This document shows, piece by piece, positions 28,650 through 36,561 of a DNA stretch of 64,000 nucleotides. Within the stretch, counting starts at the first letter, position 1. Every line of letters begins with the position of its first letter. Source of the stretch: Lachnospiraceae bacterium (GTDB lineage: Bacteria > Bacillota > Clostridia > Lachnospirales > Lachnospiraceae); the NCBI GenBank assembly GCA_014804425.1, contig JAAUZV010000014.1, positions 373,121-437,120 on the forward strand, in the 5' to 3' direction. The position numbers and the translations under genes are program-made. The notes under the pieces are model-generated. The model was not told where the DNA came from, searched no databases, and was given only the letters and a program-made list of their open reading frames with translations.

Positions 28650-29336
28650 TTACAGCAAATAAAACAGTTCGCTAATATGCTTAATATGATAATCTGCATA
28701 TTTGATAATTGTTTTGTTCTGCTCCTCGTTTTTCGTTTCAAGCATTTCAGAAAAAACAGTACCCATACCTGCCTCCTTTGCACCGCATAATTCATTTGAA
28801 CCGCCGTCGCCAACAAACAGACAGTCCTCCGGAGATACATCCAAACGCTGCATTGCTAACTCATAAATCTGTCTATCAGGCTTTAACAATCCAACGTCAC
28901 ACGAAAAGATGGCATCATCAAAATACGGATATAACGGTGATTGCTTCCAATATTTACAATCAATGCAGTCCGCATTACTTATTAGCCCTAATTTGATATC
29001 CTCTGCTTTTAATTTTTGTAAAACGTCTAATATTTCTTTTGATACCATTTTTAGGGCATTTTGCATTCTCTTTTCACGAGCATTCAAAACTTGCTGTTTT
29101 TGAACAACACTAACCTCAAACGGCATAAGAGACACGATCTTATCTATTATTTCTGTTTCATTTTTAACGAAACCCAAAGCCCTTTCGCGGTATAAAATAT
29201 CATTTTCGGCGTACTGTTCCCACTCTCCAACAGACAAGTTTAATATGTCAAATTCATTATTTATTTTTCCGTATGCCGGAACGATCAATGTAAAAAACAG
29301 ATCAAAGTATATCGCCTTTATCATTTTTCTCCTCAA
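28650..29336 (-). CDS. HAD family hydrolase
   Basis: IKAIYFDLFFTLIVPAY...LGLISNADCIDCKYW...KPDRQIYELAMQRLDVSPEDCLFVGDGGSNELCGAKEAGMGTV. Confidence 0.88.
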   Translation of the reverse strand: MRRKMIKAIYFDLFFTLIVPAYGKINNEFDILNLSVGEWEQYAENDILYRERALGFVKNETEIIDKIVSLMPFEVSVVQKQQVLNAREKRMQNALKMVSKEILDVLQKLKAEDIKLGLISNADCIDCKYWKQSPLYPYFDDAIFSCDVGLLKPDRQIYELAMQRLDVSPEDCLFVGDGGSNELCGAKEAGMGTVFSEMLETKNEEQNKTIIKYADYHIKHISELFYLL

Positions 29337-29427
29337 TTTCGCTATGTTTAGAATCAGTATCAGCTATTTTCAGGAAATATCATTTTAGCGAGTGTCATTT
29401 TGACATCATCTTCCGATAATTCGGGAT

Positions 29428-30324
29428 TTATCGTTCTTTTTCAGCCAATAGCGCATAAAATGTTGCCCACGCACTTGGTTTTCCTACTTTTTCCTTTGGC
29501 AACCAAGACTTCGTAAGTGTACCAGACAGGATTACCCGCCCTATATCATCTTTTGCTGAATTCAAATAATTCCAACCGGCTGCAGTTGCAGGATCATTTC
29601 CGTACCCAAGTGAGGAAATCGTTTCCATAATATTTTGAATTCCCATTCGCATCGGTTCAAACGGATAGAATACATCTGAATTCCGTGAGCCTTCTTTTTC
29701 ACTATCCCCGAGTATTAATTTATCCATATTATCCCGTCTGAATAATAAATTTCTGCTCAGAAAATAACAAATTAACTCCTGCTCTATATCGAGAATGATT
29801 CCCTTTTTGCGGCAACATGAACATAATCTTAACGCATAATAATCTGCTTTATAACAACTTTTGGGAATATGCTTTAGTCTGCCTTTTCGTCTCTCGCAAA
29901 GAAAACCTCCGTCAGGTAAGCGATTATCACGCAACAGCGCAAATATTTTCTGCACGTCCGGATTTTCACCAAATCCAAGGGCAACCATTGCCTGTAATAG
30001 CATGAATGCTTCGCAGCCGAAGTCAAAGCCTGCCCGAATTCTGTCCATCGCTACTTCGAACCATTCGGACGGCATCATGGATTGATTCAAACCACATTCT
30101 GCCAGAGCATTGATATAATATGCATACCACAAACCTTTTACCTTATACCAATCGGCGGGCAGTTTTGACACGATCCATGTGAATGCTTCAACCGGATCAT
30201 CCTCCTGTCCAAGTAATTCTATTTTTGTCCTATGTTGTACCGCCGGATTTTCTGTCTCCAACAACCAGGTAAGTGCGTCATCTGCCATACAGATTTTCTC
30301 CTCTAATTCCAATTTGTTAAACAA
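29428..30324 (-). CDS. Hypothetical protein, possible prenyltransferase/squalene-cyclase-like alpha-alpha barrel
   Basis: DALTWLLETENPAVQHRTKIELLGQ...LLRDNRLPDGGFLCERRKG..; fold assignment by pattern only. Confidence 0.55.
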   Translation of the reverse strand: MFNKLELEEKICMADDALTWLLETENPAVQHRTKIELLGQEDDPVEAFTWIVSKLPADWYKVKGLWYAYYINALAECGLNQSMMPSEWFEVAMDRIRAGFDFGCEAFMLLQAMVALGFGENPDVQKIFALLRDNRLPDGGFLCERRKGRLKHIPKSCYKADYYALRLCSCCRKKGIILDIEQELICYFLSRNLLFRRDNMDKLILGDSEKEGSRNSDVFYPFEPMRMGIQNIMETISSLGYGNDPATAAGWNYLNSAKDDIGRVILSGTLTKSWLPKEKVGKPSAWATFYALLAEKER

Positions 30325-30345
30325 GTATAATATGAAATTGCTTTT

Positions 30346-30879
30346 CTACAGCCGCTTTACCATTTTATATTCGTCTGCGTATGTTCCGTCCGTATAGCGC
30401 AATGCATTCGGCAGGGTCCCTGTCACTTCAAATCCAAAACTCTGATACATGGAAAGCGCTTTTTGATTGGCTGTGACCACATCCAGTTCAATCTGCGTGA
30501 CTTCTTTTTCCCTACACCATTTGATGCATTCCTCCATCATCTTTCCGCCGATTCCTAAGCCTTGATAATCTTTCAGGATCACAAACGCCACCTCAGCTCT
30601 ATGCCTGTATCTCTGATATCGCCGCACAAGTCCCACGGAGCATTGACCTACCAGCCTACCCTCGTATTCTGCCACAAACCATGTACTGTCAGTATCGGCT
30701 AAAACACTTTCAATGACCGCTTCTTCTCGTTCTACGATCGTGCAGAACTCACCCGGGTTGCGCGCCAAAAACAAGGTCTCCGTATCGGCAGTGGAAATAA
30801 TGGAGACGATGGCCTGCGCATCCTTGGTGGTTGGTTTTCTGATAGTGACGGATTTTCCGTTTTTGAGGGTGTAAAGCAT
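30346..30879 (-). CDS. GNAT family N-acetyltransferase
   Basis: RHRAEVAFVILKDYQGLGIGGKMMEECIKWCREKEVTQIELDVVTANQKALSMYQSFGFEVTG. Confidence 0.9.
   Translation of the reverse strand: MLYTLKNGKSVTIRKPTTKDAQAIVSIISTADTETLFLARNPGEFCTIVEREEAVIESVLADTDSTWFVAEYEGRLVGQCSVGLVRRYQRYRHRAEVAFVILKDYQGLGIGGKMMEECIKWCREKEVTQIELDVVTANQKALSMYQSFGFEVTGTLPNALRYTDGTYADEYKMVKRL
30444..30474. repeat. 31-bp direct repeat copy 2 (inside GNAT gene)
   Basis: Identical to 28600..28630; encodes TANQKALSMY. Confidence 0.9.
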
Positions 30880-31038
30880 GTCGGGGCTCCTTTCGTGGTG
30901 GGATTATGTAAGTGATTATTTTTTATTCTCACAAAATTTGTGAATGATGTCAAGTAGCGTGGATGTTAATATTAAAGTCTTAACTATCTGATACTACTAA
31001 GAAATATTCCTCTATTTGACTAAATTTATAAAAACATG

Positions 31039-31067
31039 TTGAAATACGCATGTAGGTGGGATATAAT
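31039..31067 (+). promoter_or_regulatory. Predicted fixed promoter reading into the invertible segment
   Basis: TTGAAA(31039-31044)-N17-TATAAT(31062-31067); left inverted repeat begins 7 bp downstream. Confidence 0.82.
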
Positions 31068-31073
31068 ATGTAA

Positions 31074-31177
31074 AGGATAATTTGAGATTATCGATAGACG
31101 AATGGCAGATGCATCTTATGCAAGCTTATCCATTAATCTATAGCTATTCGTTAGATTTGTGACAATGAATCCGGCAA
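31074..31177 (+). repeat. Left 104-bp inverted repeat of the putative invertible element
   Basis: aggataatttgagattatcgatagacgaatggcagatgcatcttatgcaagcttatccattaatctatagctattcgttagatttgtgacaatgaatccggcaa; exact reverse complement of 35538..35641 by direct comparison. Confidence 0.97.
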
Positions 31178-31199
31178 TCACTACTTTCAGAGGTACACT

Positions 31200-31865
31200 A
31201 TGAGAAATAATTATTCAAGAGAACAAACGAAAGAAGCTTTAAGAAATCTGGAACAAAACTTACCGGATCAGGATGTACAAAACGGTGCAATATTCCAAAT
31301 AGCAAACGGCGCGGAAATATCTCAGGACTACAGCGGAAAAAGCCTTAAACGTATCAATATCAATGATTGTTGTTTTAACAGATCAATTTTCAAAGCGGTT
31401 GCTGCCGTAGGAGCAAAATTTTCAAATGTTGATTTTCAGAGGTGTGATTTCAGTGCCTCTAATTTTCAATATTGCTATTTTGATAATGTTGTATTTACGG
31501 ATAACTCATTTGCGTCAGGTGCTAATTTTAGTCATAGCATATTCATTGAGTGTGACTTTAACAAAATCAATGTGCAAGAATGTACGTTTTTTGATTGCCA
31601 ATTTCATCAATGTATTTTTACATCCGGAAATATAAAATTGATCACTTTAGAAAATTCCATGTTTTATCATTGTATTATTGACAGCCTGAACTTAGCCCAT
31701 CTTAATCTAGAATATACGCAGATTGCCGAAATATCAATGACTGATGTAACTTTGCCGCCATACCAGATAGCATATATTATCGGAGGACTACCTTATCTTT
31801 TTACTACGGACGACAGCATATTTGTCTATACTGACAGGGGGGCGCGTAACAGTTGCGGAATATAA
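31200..31865 (+). CDS. Pentapeptide-repeat protein (possibly N-terminal part of a frameshifted 499-aa protein)
   Basis: Repeats such as FSNVDFQRCDFSASNFQYCYFDNVVFTDNSF...FIECDFNKINVQECTFFDCQFHQCIF; AGAGGT before ATG 31200; ends shortly after a G6 run at 31837..31842. Confidence 0.8.
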   Translation: MRNNYSREQTKEALRNLEQNLPDQDVQNGAIFQIANGAEISQDYSGKSLKRININDCCFNRSIFKAVAAVGAKFSNVDFQRCDFSASNFQYCYFDNVVFTDNSFASGANFSHSIFIECDFNKINVQECTFFDCQFHQCIFTSGNIKLITLENSMFYHCIIDSLNLAHLNLEYTQIAEISMTDVTLPPYQIAYIIGGLPYLFTTDDSIFVYTDRGARNSCGI

Positions 31866-32700
31866 AAAACAGATACATAATCTGATTATATATTATCATT
31901 CACAGCATGATTTTTTTCCTCTGGCGAATATCATGATCGGTCTGGGTGAATATGAGGAGGCATGGGGCTATATACGGCAGGGCATAATAGAATCTTTTGA
32001 TTATTTTGACTTTAGGATGGTCAAGCATTACTGTAAGTTAGCGATTTCATGTGAGTTTTTTTCGCATACTAAGTTAAAGGTTCTATATGACCTTATTGCG
32101 GATCTTTCCTATAAAAAAGAACTCGGTATAAAAGAGCTGCATTCTTATTTTATTAATATAGGAGAAATCAGGGAGCTACTATTAAACACGGCGGAGAACA
32201 AGGAACGTGTTGAATTTGTTATTAAAACAACTATTGATAAAGATGATTTGGAAGGTATAAATAAACTGCATAACCGAATCAACTGTATCTTGCGAGAGTG
32301 CTGTTCAGCAGAACATATTGATTCTATTGAACTACGGCATAATTCGCCCTATGAGGTGCTTGTCACATGCGTTGATACGGTGCCATCCATTTTGACACTT
32401 ATTCCGGCAATTTACGGACTACTGATGGTGGGCGGAAAAACTTTAGATTTATATCAAAAATTTGAAGAGATACGCAGAACACATCAACAGAATTCTCTGC
32501 ATAAATATGATAAGCGATTAAAAGAATTAGAAATAATGGCGAAAGAGCAAGAGATGGCAGCGCAAAAGAAAAGGTCCCAATTAGATACCTTAGGGATTGC
32601 AACCATCTCTGAAATTCAGCATAGTGTAATATGTAACACTTTGCGCATTGCGGACAGCATACCGCCGGAGTTTTTGCATTCTAAATACAAAAAAAACTAA
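31822..32700 (+). CDS. Hypothetical protein/C-terminal region possibly fused to the pentapeptide-repeat protein by frameshift
   Basis: Open frame overlapping the previous ORF by 44 nt; first codon in track is TTG with no convincing RBS; contains a hydrophobic segment (VLVTCVDTVPSILTLIPAIYGLLMVGG) and a coiled-coil-like C-terminus. Confidence 0.6.
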   Translation: MSILTGGRVTVAEYKKQIHNLIIYYHSQHDFFPLANIMIGLGEYEEAWGYIRQGIIESFDYFDFRMVKHYCKLAISCEFFSHTKLKVLYDLIADLSYKKELGIKELHSYFINIGEIRELLLNTAENKERVEFVIKTTIDKDDLEGINKLHNRINCILRECCSAEHIDSIELRHNSPYEVLVTCVDTVPSILTLIPAIYGLLMVGGKTLDLYQKFEEIRRTHQQNSLHKYDKRLKELEIMAKEQEMAAQKKRSQLDTLGIATISEIQHSVICNTLRIADSIPPEFLHSKYKKN

Positions 32701-32711
32701 TAGTATGAAAA

Positions 32712-34979
32712 CTATTGCTCTGTATAACTAAGCGTATTATTTTGGCATTCTACACAATCCGGTCCTAAAATCAAAGAATGTTGATGTGCGATATCTTGAC
32801 AGTTTTTATATAAAGAAAATAATTCTACGGTTGGAGGAGGGTTTTTGTCTTCCAAAGGAGTGCCCTTTAAGGGACGGAATATTGATATAATTGGTTCCAC
32901 CCCTTTTTCGCATAATGTTTTTATTCCTTGCAGAAAGGTATCCCATGAATCAAACCCATAAATTAGCAGGCTTCGAACGTTTCCTGTATTTCCCCATATT
33001 TTTACAGCCTCTGCAAAAACAGAGAAATAATTTTGCGCGGTTATCTTCCCCTTCCCCGGCATTATCTGTAACGCATATGTCCTGTCGAATATTTCCATAT
33101 TAAACGCAACTTCTGTAATTCCGGCATTATACAGATTGGTCAGTGTTTTTGTAGTCGAGGGCGGAATACTCATAAGATATATTCTTTTGTCGCTTTTTGA
33201 ACGGATATATGAAGCAATCTCCGTTATGATGTTCCACCCTCCCTGAAGCGAATATGTTCCTCCGCCTATAAGGAAGTGTCTGAATGAAATTGTTTCCAAA
33301 CAATAATCAATCGTTTCTTTGATATCTTCAATATTATATGAAGAATTTTGTTCCGGTAGATTACAAAATTTACAAGCTATATCTAACTTTTTAAAAACAC
33401 AGACCGGCGCAGGATTGATCCTGATTCGATCATTAGCTAGATTGATTATATTATCAAAAGGAACTCCTGAAGCAGTCTTTTTATCCAGTAACAGTTCCGG
33501 AACATAACTGATTTCAACGTTGGATATATAATTCCCATTATACGATAAAAAGAGGGTTCCGTTTGCATATTCAATGAAGAATGGACTGAATGTACAAAAC
33601 TTGCAATCAAGAGGCACATTGATATATAGAGATTCAAAAATAACAATATCAATGGCATCAAATACAGCTTTTCGTATGGTACCACATTTTCCGGCATATT
33701 CGAGAGCTTTGGGGGTAAGATTTACACCATGATTCAACAAAGCAATCTTTACATTTGGTTTATACATCATAGAGCTTGACTGCATATAAGGAGTGATATC
33801 TTCTGTATATATATTAGGATGTAGCAATAACTTGTCTTGAGAAATACTGCTTATATTGGTGTTGAAAATACATCGAAAAAGGTAAATATTTTCTTGGACC
33901 GGCAAGGCTGTATTGGGTTCAAAGCCATCTTCTTGGACTTTAAATACTTCTTGTGAATTTATTATTTTAGGAATTCTGTTGGCATGGATATTATTTGTCA
34001 TATAGGTATAGTTACTATAAGGAACGGAAAATTCAACAATGTCTTTCAAATGACATTCTTCAAAAGAAAGAATATGTAATTCCTGCAGTGATGCCTGTTG
34101 TGTGGTTTTCATTGCCATATTTAGTAACTGAGAAGAAGCCTGAAATCTCGGATTGATTTCCATAAAATATAAATTCTCATCTTTCAGCAAAAAGTCAATT
34201 CCCATAACTCCTCTGTAGCCTTGTGTCTGAAGGTATTTGCCAATAGAAATGGATGTATCTTTGACCTTGCGCTGCATTTGGGAATCCACGGAGGTATAAC
34301 ATATATAATCCGCACCAAAATAAAGCAGTCGTCTGTCAATTTCACTTATGATTTGAACTGACGGCGGGAAAAAGAGTATATTATTTGAACTTATTATTAT
34401 ATGTGCGTTAACAGACAGTCCGTCTTTAATATATGGAGAAACTAAATACCGTTTATCCTGCTCAATAAAATCCAAAGGTTCAGATTCCCTTATATGAAAT
34501 GTACCTTCGCCACCAGAAGAAAAGTTATCTTGTATAACAAAATCTTCTGACTTAAAATAGTTTCGGATATTATTGTATACACACTCCTTTCCGGACAGGG
34601 TTACAAATGGAGTAGGTGTAACTACTTGTTGTAAAATGCGACGACATCTCGCCTTGTCATTTAACTGTGTCAGCAACTCGCGGTTGTTCACGCATATAGA
34701 GTGAGCAGCAATTTCGCAATCAAAGTCATACACTAAAGATGCGTTATAAAACAGAAAATTCACAGATTCATCCATATGTATGAGTTTTTTCAGTTCTGCT
34801 TGAATAAAGGCATCACAAGCCACATTAGGTTCATTATGATTGATTCTGAATGCATTTGACTGACAAAAAGATCTGTTATTTCCCCTATTACTCCCATATA
34901 TTGTTACAGATCCAGTAAATATAGATCCGAGCTCCTCAATGTCAGACTCTCTTGGTCCTACCCAATATAATTTGTTCAT
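32712..34979 (-). CDS. ATP-grasp + radical-SAM-like fusion protein
   Basis: ATP-grasp: DFVIQDNFSSGGEGTFHI and YRGVMGIDFLLKDENLYFMEINPRFQASS. Radical-SAM-like: CVFKKLDIACKFCNLPEQ, FLIGGGTYSLQGGWNIITEIASYI, ITEVAFNMEIFDRTYALQIMPGKGKI. Confidence 0.8.
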   Translation of the reverse strand: MNKLYWVGPRESDIEELGSIFTGSVTIYGSNRGNNRSFCQSNAFRINHNEPNVACDAFIQAELKKLIHMDESVNFLFYNASLVYDFDCEIAAHSICVNNRELLTQLNDKARCRRILQQVVTPTPFVTLSGKECVYNNIRNYFKSEDFVIQDNFSSGGEGTFHIRESEPLDFIEQDKRYLVSPYIKDGLSVNAHIIISSNNILFFPPSVQIISEIDRRLLYFGADYICYTSVDSQMQRKVKDTSISIGKYLQTQGYRGVMGIDFLLKDENLYFMEINPRFQASSQLLNMAMKTTQQASLQELHILSFEECHLKDIVEFSVPYSNYTYMTNNIHANRIPKIINSQEVFKVQEDGFEPNTALPVQENIYLFRCIFNTNISSISQDKLLLHPNIYTEDITPYMQSSSMMYKPNVKIALLNHGVNLTPKALEYAGKCGTIRKAVFDAIDIVIFESLYINVPLDCKFCTFSPFFIEYANGTLFLSYNGNYISNVEISYVPELLLDKKTASGVPFDNIINLANDRIRINPAPVCVFKKLDIACKFCNLPEQNSSYNIEDIKETIDYCLETISFRHFLIGGGTYSLQGGWNIITEIASYIRSKSDKRIYLMSIPPSTTKTLTNLYNAGITEVAFNMEIFDRTYALQIMPGKGKITAQNYFSVFAEAVKIWGNTGNVRSLLIYGFDSWDTFLQGIKTLCEKGVEPIISIFRPLKGTPLEDKNPPPTVELFSLYKNCQDIAHQHSLILGPDCVECQNNTLSYTEQ

Positions 34980-34988
34980 AGATTACAC

Positions 34989-35495
34989 CTATATTTTCTT
35001 ATATTTTTTTTTAAATTTTTTATGGCTTGTTTTCTTTTGAATACATATACTCATTAAATCTACCAAATGGATAAAATCATTAAACAAAAGGTCATATCCC
35101 TTGATTTTCCGTTCATCGTAAACAAATTGTTTAAGTGAATTTAAAATTTCAAACATTTCTTTTGGAGTTAAGTAAATGAATATTTCAAAATCATATATTT
35201 CATATTCTAGTCCTTTAGCAAAACTCTCAAAATGAGTTAAAAGTGTTAATATTTTTTTGCAAAATTCTGAATCACCATGTATTTTATCCGAATCAAATAG
35301 ATTCTCCTTTGTCATTTTGATATATTCTTCACGTGTATCATATACTTTACTAAATAAATCAATATACAGAGAAAGTGTTTCACTGCGTTTTTTCCTTGTT
35401 GCTTCTCGCTTGTATTGATAAATTGCCCAAAGAACACCTATTAAAGTGGCTAAAGGGGTTACAATAGCCATACATAAAGAGATTATATCAAACAT
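34989..35495 (-). CDS. Small protein with N-terminal TM segment, unknown function
   Basis: 168 aa, FDIISLCMAIVTPLATLIGVLWAIYQYKREATRKKRSETLSLYIDLFSKVYDTREEYI; AGGAG RBS; 9 bp upstream of the ATP-grasp/radical-SAM gene. Confidence 0.75.
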   Translation of the reverse strand: MFDIISLCMAIVTPLATLIGVLWAIYQYKREATRKKRSETLSLYIDLFSKVYDTREEYIKMTKENLFDSDKIHGDSEFCKKILTLLTHFESFAKGLEYEIYDFEIFIYLTPKEMFEILNSLKQFVYDERKIKGYDLLFNDFIHLVDLMSICIQKKTSHKKFKKKYKKI

Positions 35496-35537
35496 ATATG
35501 CTCCTTTCTTTTGTATCTCATTGTTATTCCATGTAAT

Positions 35538-35641
35538 TTGCCGGATTCATTGTCACAAATCTAACGAATAGCTATAGATTAATGGATAAGCTTGCATAAG
35601 ATGCATCTGCCATTCGTCTATCGATAATCTCAAATTATCCT
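35538..35641 (-). repeat. Right 104-bp inverted repeat
   Basis: Exact reverse complement of 31074..31177. Confidence 0.97.
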
Positions 35642-36561
35642 CCATTCACCTCCATCAAATTCCTCGGATGCTTGCGCACCAAAATATCCTTCTGCTTTGC
35701 GTTTGACACATGCGTATAAATCTCCGTTGTACTGATGGAGCTGTGCCCAAGCATCCTCTGGATATAGCGAATATCGACGTCCTGCTCCAATAAAAGTGTG
35801 GCAAAAGAATGCCGGAACATATGCGGCGTGATATGTTGCGTGATGCCCGCAAGCTCTGCATAATGATTAATCATAAAACGGACTGACTGATCGGATAGCT
35901 TATGCTGTAACCGATTCACAAAAAAATAACCGCAAACCTCTATGTCCTCTCTAAATGTCTCCCGATATTGCATCAATGCAGAGATTACCTCCCGATTACC
36001 AAGCTGGATCATCCGCTCTTTTGCGCCTTTTCCGTATATCAAAATATTATTGCTCTCAAGGTCTATATCCGAGGGTTTTAACGAACACAACTCCGATATT
36101 CGCATTCCGGTTGCAAACAACAACTCCATTACGGCAGTATCCCTGATGCAGCATCGCCGCTGATATTCTGATTTTGCCTGTTCTTTTTGTGTGTAGATGG
36201 CAGAGAGAAATGCCTGTATCGAATGAAAGGGAATGGTCTTTGGCAAGAGCTTCGCCTCCCGAAAACGAATGTCCAGCTTCGCAAACGGATTTTCATGCAA
36301 TATTTCTTTATATTCCATGTAATGAAAAAAGGCTTTTAAGCTTGCGATCTTCCGCTTGACGGTTTTCGGTTTATACTGTTTGTGCAGACAGGTGATAAAA
36401 TTATCCACTGCATTTTTGGAGAAACAATCAGATACCCCGGCACAAAAATCCTCATACTGCTTTAAGTCAATCCGATAAGCCTTCAATGTCTTGGAATCCA
36501 ACCGCTTCCGATAATGACAATATTCCAAATATTCCCTCATGCAACAATGTAACGTATTCAT
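35635..36561 (-). CDS. Tyrosine recombinase/integrase (XerC/D-like), candidate invertase
   Basis: N-terminal SAM-like core-binding domain; catalytic motifs ATGMRISELCSL, HMFRHSFATLLL, LGHSSISTTEIYTHV; stop codon inside the right inverted repeat. Confidence 0.93.
   Translation of the reverse strand: MNTLHCCMREYLEYCHYRKRLDSKTLKAYRIDLKQYEDFCAGVSDCFSKNAVDNFITCLHKQYKPKTVKRKIASLKAFFHYMEYKEILHENPFAKLDIRFREAKLLPKTIPFHSIQAFLSAIYTQKEQAKSEYQRRCCIRDTAVMELLFATGMRISELCSLKPSDIDLESNNILIYGKGAKERMIQLGNREVISALMQYRETFREDIEVCGYFFVNRLQHKLSDQSVRFMINHYAELAGITQHITPHMFRHSFATLLLEQDVDIRYIQRMLGHSSISTTEIYTHVSNAKQKDILVRKHPRNLMEVNGG

Larger units (their letters stand above)
31074..35641. mobile_element. Putative DNA-inversion (phase-variation) element
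   Basis: 104-bp perfect inverted repeats, two convergent payload operons, inward fixed promoter outside the left end, tyrosine recombinase immediately outside the right end. Confidence 0.8.

Noticed and set aside
28595-28840. 81-aa minus-strand ORF overlapping the HAD gene end
   Set aside because: Not a real gene by itself; only its tail (TANQKALSMY) is informative, as the 31-bp GNAT-derived repeat.
32699-32716. AATAGT-ATGAAA-ACTATT hairpin between the convergent stops
   Set aside because: Only a 6-bp AT-rich stem; too weak to call a terminator with confidence.
31074-35641. Interpreting the 104-bp inverted repeats as terminal repeats of an ordinary transposon
   Set aside because: No transposase lies between the repeats, no obvious target-site duplication flanks them (taa versus tcc context), and the recombinase sits outside with its stop inside the repeat. 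Inversion explains the layout better, though not proven.
35635-36561. Prophage or ICE integrase
   Set aside because: No phage structural, conjugation or replication genes and no tRNA attachment site seen nearby.
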